This document shows positions 11,724-24,613 of a stretch of DNA of 64,000 nt, piece by piece. A program made the position numbers and the translations under genes. The DNA lies in contig JAOWBW010000147.1 in the NCBI GenBank assembly GCA_026119855.1, forward strand, positions 1-64,000, given 5' to 3'. The notes under the pieces were generated by a model. The model made no database searches. It was not told the DNA's origin and saw nothing but the letters and a program-made list of their open reading frames with translations. Numbering within the stretch: position 1 is the stretch's first letter; each line of letters begins with the position of its first letter. Source of the DNA: Campanula takesimana (lineage: Eukaryota > Streptophyta > Magnoliopsida > Asterales > Campanulaceae).

Positions 11724-13825
11724 TGTCGCGACCCCGGACCCCGCGGGCCCGAGACCGCGATCTGGACGTCGACTCTAAAACCAAAACTATGAAATACTGA
11801 AGTTAAAAATTCCATTTGATACCAAAAGGTAATGATCCAAGTTTTACAATTCCAAGTTTAATAAAAACCAAATGCAACTATCATAAACTTCCACAAGTTT
11901 ATACCCAACAAAATACAATTATACAATTCCTAATGACGTCAATGTTTGGTACAACTACCCCAAAATGGTTACACATTTACATAATGTAAACCAACCTATA
12001 TCAACCTTTCCCAAAAGAATGGATCCACACACGACGTCCTCTTTCTCGTGATCAGCGAGACTAATCCTTAGCACCTGGGGGGGGTTAAGGAAAAACAAAG
12101 ATAAAAGAAAAGGGGGTGAGATAAATCTCAATAAGTTACTAATGCAACTACATGACATGCTATGATACAAGAAGCAATAAGCAATAATAAATATCACATA
12201 GCACATAGCATTTATCACATAACAGATAGCAGCGGAAATAAACACGTAACAAAGGATATAGCCAAGGTTTTCCAAACCGGAACATCCAAATAAAGGATCG
12301 CTGCGCAGCTTCATAATCAACAAATCATCATCTTCATAATAGCATGAAAGCCGAAGAGAAAACCCCGGTACCGGAACCAATAACCAAATGAAGTGTCACA
12401 AGGGACGGGAGACATGCCACAAAGTCATGCTCCAAGAAGCTAAAATGCACACAAAGGAGCTAGCTCTTCTCACATCTAAGGCCAATCTGGAGGAGGGTAA
12501 TAATGGGGCAAAACAATGGTCAATATCACAATGGACTTGGCCGTGCCATCATAATGTTTCGCATCGCCCAACACACACAAAATACCAGCTGGACTTTCAC
12601 GTAAAGGCTAAGTAATAAAATACTAGCACGATAAACAACAAAGGATTCCAAAGTAGGGAATCATGCCAAATAATCACCAAGAAGATGAAATGAACCAACA
12701 ATACACAATAAAGGTGCTTCAAAGTCCCAATTAACCATTTATGAATATCAAACACAAACTTGATCACAAAGGACCCAATTCTATCTCTAAAGTGTACTAC
12801 AATGATCACTAAGGTCAACTAGAAGGACACCAAAGACTTAGACCAAAACACGTTCTTCAACCACACCAAATAACAAATGTAAATTTTCAGAGGACTGTGC
12901 GGCCGCCCAAAAGGGTATGTGCGGTCGCCCAAAAAGGCCATTAAACAAGAACAAAAGCTTTCAGATAGTTGTGCGGTCGCCCAGACAATTTTGTGCGGCC
13001 GCCCAACCTTCTGGTTTGCCGGAAATCGGGAAGAACAACTTGGGTTCTTCCATTTTTATACCCAAAACACATTTCCACCAAAATCCAACATTCCAACTAG
13101 TATACTAATGTACCAACACAACTAATAAGTCTAAAGAGACTCATACAACCACATTTAACAACCAAAATCAAGAATCAAACCCAACATTCAAGATTTCACC
13201 ATTTTTGATCAAAACCCAAAATAAATTCCCAATAAATTCAAAACCCAACCAAACTTCAAATATAACACATCAAACATCATATAAACATGATATAAACATT
13301 TTAGCATCAAAATGGGGGAAAAGTAACTTACTTGATAAATCTCAAAGTTGATGGATTTCAAATATTTTTGGCTTCCAACGATCCTATCGACGATCTAAAC
13401 ACATTTCACGTTTTAAAAAATGAGAGATTATGAGAGGAAGAGGAAGATAATGAAGAGAGAAGGAAGAGAAGAAAAACTCACCTTTTTGCTTGGAGAGAGA
13501 GGAAGAAATGGGCTGGAAAAAATGGGATGGAGAGAGTGAGGGAGAAGGTGGTGTAGGGAGAGGGTAGGAGTAATTTAAAAACTTACACAAAGACCCCCTC
13601 CTCAAAAACTACCCAACTCAATACTCTCCACTAACAACTAAGACCCAATATTTCTACATTAGCACAAATGACCCAAATAAAATGCTAGGCATAAATTATT
13701 ATAACACATAAATTGCACACATAATTATTTAAATAAATAATAATTTAAATAAATAAATAAGCAAATAATTAAACAAAAATCATTTAATTACAAATAAAAT
13801 AGAGCCTAGATTTCGGGTCGTGACA
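11724..13825 (-). repeat. 5' LTR of the minus-strand gypsy (2102 bp)
   Basis: It matches 5032-7132 with scattered substitutions and small indels. The word cluster at 12897-13006 is intact here. The GC-rich end, with ACCGCGATCTGG near the terminus, contrasts with the AT-rich interior. Confidence 0.92.
12897..13006. repeat. GC-rich word cluster 2 (four copies)
   Basis: Four GTGCGGYCGCCCA words have the same arrangement as cluster 1 (22, about 52, about 22 bp). Here the second copy is intact (GTGCGGTCGCCCA), so the decay in cluster 1 happened after insertion. Confidence 0.85.
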
Positions 13826-13830
13826 GAGAG

Positions 13831-15263
13831 GATGAACAGGACATTGAACGAGTGGGCTAGAAGTATGAGGTTGAAGTGTGGACTTCTGAAGACGTTTTGG
13901 GCATATGCAGTTGACACGACGGCTTTCTTGATCAATAGGGGACCATCAGTACCATTGGGGAATGGAATTCCAGAGGAAGCATGGAGTGGCAAGCAGGTAA
14001 ATCTGTCCTTTCTTCGCATATTTGGCTGCGTTTCATATGTTCATATTGATTCTGCTGATAGAACTAAATTAGATGCAAAATCTGTAAAATGTACGTTTAT
14101 TGGGTATGGCGGGGATGACTTCGGGTATAAGTTTTGGGATGATCAAAACCATAAAATTATTCGTAGTCGAGATGTGGTATTCAATGAACAGGTTTTGTAC
14201 AAGGACAGAAAGGGGGCATCTGATGATATTAGTTCGGAACCGGAGGTTGTAGAGGTGGATATTCCAGACTCGGGTGGGAGCAGGACGGTTCATGATGACC
14301 ATGGTCAGGGGGTCACTGAAGATGAACCACATACTCCGGAACCGGATATTCCGCTGCGTAGATCCAGCAGGTTGCGTGGATCACCTGACAGGTATACTCC
14401 TTCAAATTACTATTTGTTGTTGACAGATAGTGGGGAACCAGAATGTTATGCGGAGGCTGTTCGTAGTTCACTTTGTGATAAGTGGAAAGCTGCGATGGAT
14501 GATGAGATGGACTCATTGAAAGCCAACAAAACTTGGGAGTTGATTAAACTGCCTAAGGGGAAGAAGGCATTGCATAACAAGTGGGTTTACCGGATCAAGG
14601 AGGAGGCAAACGGCAGTAAACGTTACAAGGAAAGATTGGTTGTAAAAGGGTTTCAGCAAAAATACGGTATTGACTACACCGAGGTATTCACTCCTGTTGT
14701 GAAGATGACCACTATCAGAATGGTTCTGGGGATAGTAGTGGCGGATAACTTGTTGCTGGAACAAATGGATGTAAAGACGGCCTTTCTTCATGGTGATTTG
14801 GAGGAAGAAATTTACATGGTACAACCAGAGGGATATTTGTCGAAGGGTAACGAGGAACTGGTTTGCAGGTTGACTAAGAGCTTGTATGGCCTTAAACAAG
14901 CTCCTAGGCAGTGGTACAGGAAGTTTGATGGATTCATGCATGACATTAACTTTGTCAGATGTGAGGCGGATCATTGTTGCTACTTCAAGAACACGGACAA
15001 TGGGTATATAATCTTGCTGTTATATGTGGATGACATGCTAATAACGGGCTCTAGCAGTAGAGAGGTAAACATATTGAAGGCTCAGTTGTCAGAATGGTTC
15101 GAAATGAAGGATTTGGGGGAGGCCAGAAAAATCTTGGGCATGCGGATTGACCGGAATAGGGAGTTGGGTAAGTTGGTTCTTTCACAAGCAGAATACGTTG
15201 AGAAAGTCTTGGCAAGGTTTTGCATGGAAGAGGCGAAGCCAACAGGGACACCATTGGGTATGC
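13831..15263 (+). pseudogene. Tork-like copia integrase C-terminal part and reverse transcriptase, truncated
   Basis: The open frame begins with the integrase segment ERMNRTLNEWARS, in phase with the part before the gypsy insertion. The integrase C-terminal region (FGCVSYVH), an acidic spacer and the RT follow. The RT shows WELIKLPKGKKA, the LVVKGF block, the VKTAFLHGDL block, SLYGLKQAPRQWY and the catalytic YVDD (15023-15034). The frame is open for more than 470 codons, unlike the 5' half of the same element. It stops at the TPLG block, where a second copia abuts. The last RT part and RNase H are absent from the window. Confidence 0.9.
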
Positions 15264-16145
15264 ACTTTGGTCGTTATTTCCAAATCAAGACAATAAGAAG
15301 TGCGGTCGAACTAAGCCGTTAGGCAACCACAATCCCGTACTAATTCAAGAGACCAAGAAAGTAGTCCATGTGGCCGAAACTAAGCAATAGATGGTCTCGA
15401 TGAACGTAGGCCAATTGCATTCACAATTCCACATGGATCTCCAAACTTTGAATCAAGAACTTTGTTTCTCAATTTTAGCAATTATGAACTCTTCATAATT
15501 CTAACTTCGTTTTATCTTTGAAACTTTGATTGCGATCAATTTTGGGAAGCACAATCTCGATGAACGCAGATTAGCCATCCAAACCTTGAACCAATCTTAG
15601 AATCACAAGACTAAAACAAATAGGAAAATCAAACCCCAAGATCCACACTCAAACCAACTACCCAAAGCCCATTCCAGATCAGCAAGTCTGGTCTGGTTTT
15701 GTTACTGGTTCGGTTGGACCTCTCGAAAATTCCAAATTCCAATTTTAACCAAAATCAGAACAGAATCAGTGAACTGTGCGGCCGCCCAAACTCTCCTGTG
15801 CGGTCGCCCAAACATGTGCGGCCGCCCAGGGAGATTTGTGCGGTCGCCCAAACGCATCAGAAGGAATTTTGAAGTTTGAAAATTTGTCTCAAAATTGTCT
15901 TTCCCCGATTATTAAAACCATGATCCAATCAGAATTAATAATCAAACAATTCAGAATCCATCATAATATTTATTGCGATTGAATCATGCGATTAAAGTTG
16001 TAAAACAATAAACCACAAAAAATCACATAACACATAAACATCATATAATCCAATATTCATATCATGCTTGGCACATAAACAATTTATATACACACAACAT
16101 GATCTAGTATTGAAATAATCAACATGAACGGGGCTCTGATACTAC
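15264..16145 (-). repeat. Truncated second copy of the copia leader
   Basis: It is nearly identical to 21968-22850. It includes a primer site mutated at one base (16133-16144, ending CTA where the other copy has CCA). The copy ends abruptly at the junction with the host copia RT. Confidence 0.85.
15776..15852. repeat. GC-rich word cluster 3 (four copies)
   Basis: Words start at 15776, 15798, 15816 and 15838 (22, 18, 22 bp) and alternate GGCCGC and GGTCGC cores. This cluster lies in the transcribed leader, not the LTR. Confidence 0.85.
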
Positions 16146-17606
16146 TGTTGGGTTTCGTAGTCACATGCGCAGCGGAATTAAGCATTTAAAATTTAATGAA
16201 ATCCAAAGCCCATAGATCCATTCATATGATTAAGTCAAATACAACAATATGAATACTAGAATACTAACCCTTGATGCCTTTGATTTTGCAACCTTGAATT
16301 CGATAGAGGCTTGAAATTTTGATCACGAACAAAGCAAGAATCACGAACTTTGAAGATGATAAGTTTCACCCTCTAGCGGTATCCACACGCGAACGAATAT
16401 CAAGAACACTTGATCTTGGTTGCTAGACCAAATTATGAAACACGCTTTCATAATTAATATGAACTATATGGAATTTTCTTTGTGTATAATTTTGTTCTTC
16501 AATCTAGGATTTCTTAGAACAAAATAAAACCATCTCAAACTATTTGGAGGCTTGCACAAAAGCTTAGGTTCTGTTCTTGGCCGAATTTTGATGTTTATAT
16601 ACAAGTTAGACCTATTCCAAATAGGAAACTTGTGTCTAAACCCGTCCAAAATTCATTTCCGAATCAAATTAGGAATCTGTCCCCGACAGTACTGTGCGGC
16701 CGCCCAAACTGAGGTGTGCGGCCGCCCAATTTCTTGTGCGGTCGCCCAGCCCATTTGGGCGGTCGCCCAAAGGCCCACAAAAATCCAATTTTTCCAAATT
16801 TCCAATATAGTCCTTATTTAGGATTCGTTCTATTGTGTGTGACCCTCTAGGATTATACTAAGTTGGCAATGGGTTCAAACATGAAACCATAAGATATGAT
16901 TAGGTTCTAGCAAACCGTCATACCTACCCAAATAGTATAACTAGATACAAGTTCGCATTCCTTTTAGAACATGTCATAATCCCTTTGTCCACGATGTCAT
17001 TGAACACAAGTCATGGTCAACAAGTCAACTTGTATTGTTCAATACTTTCTCGATTCCGAATATGTTGATAATCCAAATGACATTGATCCAATCAATCCAT
17101 TTGAGTTTGGCCAAACATTTCATCAACATCATTCCTTCGAGGGGCCCAAGCTTGACATCTCTGCGAAGAGGGACAAATCCATTTTGCTTATTATTCTTCC
17201 CTACGTGAATCTGATTATGCCAATCATACCCTTTATAACTACCGTGTTAAGGTAGCGTTTGAATATGTCAAACATAATGTTCATCAAGTGGAAGACTATA
17301 ATAACTTCATGTCTAAGGACTCAAATGACATAACTAATATGAGATTTATATATGACATCGACCATGACATAAATCTCATACCGCGGGTCATGTCCAGTAC
17401 CTTGTTCCAAACAAGTACCCATAAATCTAACATGATCATCCCATGATCATTTAGCCTTTATACTAGTGCTTAACAAGCTCTAGGGACGGAGATTATTATA
17501 AGCAAACACGAGCCATAATAATAATCTTATTATCTCTTTATCATTATGAATAAAATGATAACTTATACAACGTTTAACAAACGTGCCTAGGGCACCAACA
17601 CCAACA
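16146..17606 (-). repeat. Central LTR of the second copia (1461 bp)
   Basis: On the minus strand it runs from TGTTGGTGTTGG to CGAAACCCAACA. It matches 22851-24249 except for a 62-bp segment near 17270-17331 that the other copy lacks. A purine tract lies beside it (17607-17620). Confidence 0.9.
16694..16770. repeat. GC-rich word cluster 4 (four copies)
   Basis: Words start near 16694, 16716, 16736 and 16757 (22, 20, 21 bp), in the LTR of the second copia. Confidence 0.85.
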
Positions 17607-17620
17607 ATCTCCCACTTGCC
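17607..17620 (-). other. Polypurine tract of the second copia
   Basis: On the minus strand it reads GGCAAGTGGGAGAT, directly before the LTR start TGTTGG. This is the common copia plus-strand priming site. Confidence 0.8.
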
Positions 17621-20600
17621 CTAGGCCCAATTTCCTAGGTATCCAATACCCATGGACCCAACATGACCATCATGTTTAGCTTGTGGAAGTCCCATTGTTT
17701 AGCGTGTCCGTAACGTTATCATTACTAGGTACTTTGCATATATGTACGTCTCCCTTATCAACGATTTCTCGAACGATAAGAGAACGCCTAAGTATGTGTT
17801 TGGATTTAGGATGTGCTCTTGGTTCCTTTGCTTGGTCAATAGCACCACTATTATCACTAATATGGTCTATTGAATTAGCAATGCTAGGAACCATCTTAAG
17901 TTCACAATGAACTTCTTAATCCAAACCACTTTCTTTGCAGCATCCAATGCGGCAATATACTTAGATTTAGTATGTAGAATTTAGTGACTCTGCTTGGAAC
18001 CATTCCAACTTACAGCTTCACTATTATTTATAAAACTCAATTGCGATCTTTTATCATCTTTGTCGGTTTGGAAACATGCATCCGCGTACCCATATACGAC
18101 GAGATCATCTTCCATCCCTTCATAGATCAAAACAAATCTTTAGTGCTTCTAAAGTACTTTAAGAATTGTTTCACATAGCCATCCAGTGAATCTCACCGGT
18201 GTCGGATTGATATCTACTCATCATGCTCCAAGCATTAGATATATCCGGCTTAGTACTTATCATGGCATCATGGATCCAATTGCCGGAGAAAACGGCATCC
18301 CATTCATTTTCTCATGCTCATCATTTGTCTTAGGACATTTGATTCTTTGCATAGAAAACACATCCATGTAACATTGGCAATTGTCCTCTCCTAGAATTTC
18401 CATTGCGGAATCTTCTTATGACTTTATCAATGTATGTACTTTGGCTTTAAACCAATTTGCTTCCTTGATCTATCTCTATAGATCTTAATGCCAATGACTT
18501 ATGCGGCTTCATCCACATTCTTCATTGCGAAACACTTTCTTAACAAAATCTTTGCAGACTAACGAGTAGGAATGTCGTTTCCAATGAGCGATATGTCATC
18601 CACATATTCAATAAGGAATAGCACCATGCTCCCACTAACCTTCTTGTATATACAAGATTCATCTTCGTTTTTGATCAAGCCAAGCTCTATGACTTATCAA
18701 AACGGAGATCCCAACTCCAAAAAACTTGCTTCAATCCATCCAATGAATCTTCGCAACTTTCATACCTTTTAGAATTTTCTTGACTATCAAGACCTTTAGG
18801 TTGTATTCAATACATCCTTAAGTGAGTTCCCGTTGAGGAACGCTTGTTTTGACATCATTTTGTCAAATTTCATATTCCAAATATGAACATGTGACTATGA
18901 AAATTCTTAATAAGTTTCTTTCTACCCATGTAAGTTTTTCTCCAAGAAAAGTCATTCATCTCCTTTGGTTTTTACACCTTAGGTTAGAATGATCAAGTTC
19001 CAAACTTGATTATTATACATGAATTGCCTTTTAGATTTTATGAATCCAAGCCATTAATCTAAATGTGGAGTTGATATTGCATCTTTGATAGGTGGTAAAT
19101 ACTTCATTCTAAATGAACTTTACCTCAATACTTTCTATTTCGAAATATCCAATATTTCTTCTAATAGATTGTATTTTATCATGTATTGCAAGAATTTGTA
19201 TATCTTGAACGGACTTTTCACGACTCTTTTGTGAAAACTTGTTCAACTTCCATCTCGGGTTAAAATATATTTTCTAGGTCTCGAACCATCCGAGATACAT
19301 TTTACTCCCACTGATTCTTTTAGAGATAAACCATTTATCTAGAAAAGTATCATCATAATCAACAACCATTTGTTTCTTATGAGTAAAATTATTATCCTCA
19401 AGTTTCCTTAGGATGTCCCATGAAAGTATATTTATTAGATTTAAATGTGAGTGTGTCCCAGACAACTCCTTTAAAAAAGGTCTCACCATCTTAAATCTTT
19501 ATGAAAGACAAACCGAGTTTTCTTTCACCAATTAACCTCTTTTGATGGAATTCAAATTAGTGTAGTTACAGCGGTTTGTAATACATAACCCCAAAATTAA
19601 TAATGGAAGATCAATTTGACTTTATCATCTAATGAACCATATCCAATAAGGTTATTGTACTTCCATGCAGACACATCATTTAAAATGATATTCTTAGTGA
19701 AGTTAATTTGTGAAACCATTTCACAACTTTAATGATGACTGTCAAATTCTTGGTTCAATTATTCGTCATCATGATCAAATCAGAATCTTTGAATAGTTTT
19801 ACCAAGTATAATAAAAAATAAATTCTTTTAGCATTGCTTCTTAATGCACCATACACATCAAAATGTATTAGGTCAATTAAGATATTATCCCTTTACCAAT
19901 CATAGTAAAGGATGTCTTGGTCCAAGTAAATAAGATTTACATAAATCATGTGATTCCAAATCATATGACTTAAAACTCCGTCCCATGGAATTTTAGATAT
20001 GCATCTTTTATTTATTTGATCAAAACAATAATGCATAATTTTTTTTAATTATTTATGTTATAGCCTTTATTACTTTGTTCTTCAAGATTTAAGATATAAG
20101 ATTTATTTATATGATAACACAATGAAGTAAATCATAATAAATAAAGCACTTTTCTTATTCCAAACAAGAAATTAATATCCTTCATTATCTTTTAACAAAA
20201 TAATGTTATCTACTTCATCAGTAAAGTCACTTTACAAGTGTTCTACAAACAATGTTGCAACCATTGCATCATTACCGTTTGTAAATAAAACTTTACTATA
20301 AATTGTCTTTCATTTTACTAATTATTCTGGTATCCAATACCCAATAATTAAATTTAGAAAGAATAATTTATAACATAAAATTCCCAAGTGGTAGTCCCAC
20401 TACCATTCCTTTTATTGATCATCCAGAATTTTGACTACAATTCTAAATGGTCAATCCAAATGCCATTTTAACAAATTGCATCAATTAGAGTTATTATTTT
20501 AACCATAATTATTTCTTTTAGGTTTGACAACTCTTGTCTTACCTTTCTTTGGGCACTTGGCCCTTTTCCTTATGAACCATGAGCTCTTGAGAACCATTCT

Positions 20601-21967
20601 CCAATATCTTCATCTTCGCAGTTTTTAGCATGTTAATGTAATTCGAAGAAATTCTTATTCATTCTAAACATGTTATAGTCCATCACAAAGTGATTATAAC
20701 TCTTAGTCAATGAATTAAGAATAAGATCCATGGCTAGCTCCAATCCAATTGGACTCCCAAGTTTCTCAAGATGCTCTTTGTAGCCATTATCTTAAGCATG
20801 TGAGGTTCCACTTATTACCCTTTACTCCTTTTGCAAGAAGTGAATGCAATAATGGTTTTATACCTCTCTTGCTTAGATTGCTCTTTGAAACATGTAACTC
20901 AACTCCACGCCTATCCAATAGGCTTCCACAAGTTCCAAATTTTGTTGGAGTTTAAGAACACATAATCGTGAGCATGCGACAACTCACATTCCTAGAATCA
21001 TACTCATGATTCTTGTGATTGTCTATTCCGGCATTGGGTTCTTTAGGAATAGGTCCATCAAGAATGTACAACCCATCTTCTTGCCTTAGAACCATTCTTA
21101 GGCTCAGGATCAATCCATGGAGTTTGTATCATTCTTTTGAAGCTTATCCTTATCAAGGATTAATCGCAATGATTTTAGTTGTCATCTACAACTTATGCAA
21201 AATTTCCAAAATTTTACAAGTACCAATCTCATTAAAAAGATAAATAATGTATTTTCCAAAAATACTCCCACTAAATTATATAACCTTCATATACATCCAA
21301 TGTATAATATAATTTGAATGGGTTAAGATCCAACTTTAATTTAATTTTAAGTCCGCTATGGCAGATTACACAAAATCAAATTAATTAGGTAGACAACCCT
21401 GTCAATCATATCTCATATGACTCTTAGATCCTTTTATGAGATTCTTTTGAAATCGGGCTAAGATCCAACTTTAATTTAACTTTGAGTCCACGGAGGCGGA
21501 CCGCTCAAAACCAAATTAATTAGGTAGACAATTTCTTGTCAATCATATCTCATATGATTCTTAGGGATCCAATTTTAAAAGCATGTTTAATCTCATCTTT
21601 GCCTAAGGCCCAAAACTGTTTTGACGCCCAATTAAGTCTAACCATTTTAAACGCATGGTTGATGTGCCTCGCTAGGGCGTGCCCACATCATCCATCTTGC
21701 TCATACATAGATAAAGTTAATGCACCTCGCTAGGGCGAACCCACATTAAAATCACCCATGCACTAACAAGTGTTTTAATCATGGCGTGGCAAAAAGGACT
21801 TAAAACTTTCTTGAAGGTTCATCACATATAGCATACAACACATTTATGAGCACATAAGATAAACATGTTACGCATCAAGTTTAGCCACTAAATTAATCTC
21901 CATTAATTTAAGCACAATATTTATGTGTCATTAGTTTCTCTATAATTATGAGGATGAGACCTTTTCA
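17621..21967 (-). pseudogene. Second copia gag-pol, heavily degraded
   Basis: No long frame survives, but landmarks lie in the right order on the minus strand. Near 20550-20650 a Gag C-terminal segment reads like YINMLKTA...ENGSQELMVHKEKG. At 18595-18606 the RT motif YVDD sits in the context IEYVDDISLIGND. At 17676-17960 is the RNase H end, with KSKYIAALDAAK and, further on, SKHILRRSLIVREIVDKGDVHICKVP. Frameshifts and stops separate these blocks. The element depends on others or is dead. Confidence 0.8.
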
Positions 21968-22850
21968 ACTTTGGTCGTTATTTCCAAATCAAGACAACAA
22001 GAAGTGCGGTCGAACTAAGCCGTTAGGCAACCACAATCCCGCACTAATTCAAGAGACCAAGAAAGTAGTCCATGTGGCCGAAACTAAGCAATAGATGGTC
22101 TCGATGAACGTAGGCCAATTGCATTCACAATTCCACATGGATCTCCAAACTTTGAATCAAGAACATTGTTTCTCAATTTTAGCAATTATGAACTCTTCAT
22201 AATTCTAACTTCATTTTATCTTTGAAACTTTGATTGCGATCAATTTTGGGAAGCACAATCTCGATGAACGCAGAGTAGTCATCCAAACCTTGAACCAATC
22301 TTAGAATCACAAGACTAAAACAAATAGGAAAATCAAACCCCAAGATCCACACTCAAACCAACTACCCAAAGCCCATTCCAGATCAGCAAGTCTGGTCTGG
22401 TTTTGTTACTGGTTCGGTTGGACCTCTCGAAAATTCCAAATTCCAATTTTTAACCAAAATCAGAACAGAATCAGTGAACTGTGCGGCCGCCCAAACTCTC
22501 CTGTGCGGTCGCCCAAACATGTGCGGCCGCCCAGGGAGATTTGTGCGGTCGCCCAAACGCATCAGAAGGAATTTTGAAGTTCGAAATTTTGTCTCAAAAT
22601 TGTCTTTCCCCGATTATTAAAACCATGATCCAATCAGAATTAATAATCAAACAATTCAGAATTCATCATAATATTTATTGCGATTGAATCGTGCGATTAA
22701 AGTTGTAAAACAATAAACCACATAAAATCACATAACACATAAACATCATATAATCCAATATTCATATCATGCTTGGCACATAAACAATTTATATACACAC
22801 AACATGATCTAGTATTGAAATAATCAACATGAACGGGGCTCTGATACCAC
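21968..22850 (-). other. Copia leader with primer site and word cluster
   Basis: This stretch lies between the gag remnant and the 5' LTR. The primer site TGGTATCAGAGC (minus, 22838-22849) is intact. It contains word cluster 5 at 22481-22557. No coding sequence is seen; it is a long leader. Confidence 0.75.
22481..22557. repeat. GC-rich word cluster 5 (four copies)
   Basis: It is the leader copy corresponding to cluster 3, with the same order and spacing. Confidence 0.85.
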
Positions 22851-24249
22851 TGTTGGGTTTCGTAGTCACATGCGCAGCGGAATTAAGCATTTAAAATTTA
22901 ATGAAATCCAAAGCCCATAGATCCATTCATATGATTAAGTCAAATACAACAATATGAATACTAGAATACTAACCCTTGATGCCTTTGATTTTGCAACCTT
23001 GAATTCGATAGAGGCTTGAAATTTTGATCACGAACAAAGCAAGAATCACGAACTTTGAAGATGATAAGTTTCACCCTCTAGCGGTATCCACACGCGAACG
23101 AATATCAAGAACACTTGATCTTGGTTGCTAGACCAAATTATGAAACACGCTTTCATAATTAATATGAACAATATGGAATTTTCTTTGTGTATAATTTTGT
23201 TCTTCAATCTAGGATTTCTTAGAACAAAATAAAACCATCTCAAACTATTTGGAGGCTTGCACAAAAGCTTAGGTTCTGTTCTTGGCCGAATTTTGATGTT
23301 TATATACAAGTTAGACCTATTCCAAATAGGAAACTTGTGTCTAAACCCGTCCAAAATTCCTTTCCGAATCAAATTAGGAATCTGTCCCCGACAGTACTGT
23401 GCGGCCGCCCAAACTGAGGTGTGCGGCCGCCCAATTTCTTGTGCGGTCGCCCAGCCCATTTGGGCGGTCGCCCAAAGGCCCACAAAAATCCAATTTTTCC
23501 AAATTTCCAATATAGTCCTTATTTAGGATTCGTTCTATTGTGTGTGACCCTCTAGGATTATACTAAGTTGGCAATGGGTTCAAACATGAAACCATAAGAT
23601 ATGATTAGGTTCTAGCAAACCGTCATACCTACCCAAATAGTATAACTAGATACAAGTTCGCATTCCTTTTAGAACATGTCATAATCCCTTTGTCCACGAT
23701 GTCATTGAACACAAGTCATGGTCAACAAGTCAACTTGTATTGTTCAATACTTTCTCGATTCCGAATATGTTGATAATCCAAATGACATTGATCCAATCAA
23801 TCCATTTGAGTTTGGCCAAACATTTCATCAACATCATTCCTTCGAGGGGCCCAAGCTTGACATCTCTCCGAAGAGGGACAAATCCATTTAGCTTATTATT
23901 CTTCCCTACGTGAATCCGATTATGCCAATCATACCCTTTATAACTACCGTGTTAAGGTAGCGTTTGAATGACATAACTAATATGAGATTTATATATGACA
24001 TCGACCATGACATAAATCTCATACCGCGGGTCATGTCCAGTACCTTGTTCCAAACAAGTACCCATAAATCTAACATGATCATCCCATGATCATTTAGCCT
24101 TTATACTAGTGCTTAACAAGCTCTAGGGACGGAGATTATTATAAGCAAACACGAGCCATAATAATAATCTTATTATCTCTTTATCATTATGAATAAAATG
24201 ATAACTTATACAACGTTTAACAAACGTGCCTAGGGCACCAACACCAACA
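22851..24249 (-). repeat. 5' LTR of the second copia (1399 bp)
   Basis: It matches 16146-17606 apart from the 62-bp deletion and scattered substitutions. It is followed on the right by a Tork-type partial LTR. Confidence 0.9.
23399..23475. repeat. GC-rich word cluster 6 (four copies)
   Basis: It corresponds to cluster 4, with the same order and spacing. Confidence 0.85.
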
Positions 24250-24613
24250 CGGTTTGGACAGAAGTTCTGGTTCCTGGAATTGGCATGTAAGCGGGCGCCT
24301 GGTACCCTACAAGCGGGCGCCTGGAATGCCGAGAAAGTGCAGATTTTCAGGATTTCTCTCATGTTTAGGTTTAGGTCTTACTCTTGGTTTGCTATATAAA
24401 CAATGTCCCGCCCCCATACTCATTGTAACTCAGATTTAACATATTATAGTGCAAGATCCTGGCTTGGTAGTGCCCCCAGACGTAGTCAAACATATTGACG
24501 AACTGGGTAAACAATTTATGTGTCCTTTCTTGCTTTGATTTCTTGTGCTTTGTTTGTGTGCTCTTATTGTTCTTGTGGGTTTGCTTGGGTAGTGGAGGGC
24601 CATATCCACAACA
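24250..24613 (+). repeat. Partial Tork-type LTR (U3 truncated)
   Basis: From about 24385 on it is clearly similar to the reverse complement of 62072-62300: TATATAA promoter (24393-24399), CCCGCCCCCATACTCATTG, then GATCCTGGCTTGGTAGTGC. It ends CCACAACA. Its U3 carries GGGCGCC twice, 22 bp apart (24291 and 24313), in the region where the 62-kb LTR has the GGGCGGYCGCCC word. The 5' end is missing at the junction with the second copia. Confidence 0.8.

Larger units (their letters stand above)
5032..13825 (-). mobile_element. Tekay-like Ty3/gypsy retrotransposon (degenerate copy), minus strand
   Basis: It inserted in the copia integrase with a perfect 5-bp duplication GAGAG (5027-5031 and 13826-13830). 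LTRs of 2101 and 2102 bp lie at 5032-7132 and 11724-13825, and the ends are TGTCRCGACCC inverted repeats. The primer site for tRNA-Met lies beside the right LTR and a purine tract beside the left one, so transcription would run right to left. It is the same family as the element at 50424-59270 but carries many coding lesions. The long LTRs and the C-terminal integrase extension fit chromovirus Tekay/Del elements. Confidence 0.92.
15264..24249 (-). mobile_element. Second Ty1/copia element, minus strand, LTR-internal-LTR-internal structure
   Basis: On the minus strand the order is LTR (24249 to 22851), primer site, leader, gag and pol remnants, purine tract, LTR (17606 to 16146), a second primer site and a second leader that stops at 15264. 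The second leader (15264-16145) is a near copy of 21968-22850. This resembles two copies sharing one LTR, as unequal recombination between LTRs would give, with the distal copy truncated. No matching target duplication can be defined because the left end is truncated inside the host copia. Confidence 0.82.

Noticed and set aside
15776..15982. Open frames with repeated CAVAQ/CAAAQ/CGRP peptides (also at 6222, 12917, 16552, 22481, 23257, 62404)
   Set aside because: They are translations of the GC-rich word clusters in leaders and LTRs; reading frame and context differ among copies, so they are not proteins.
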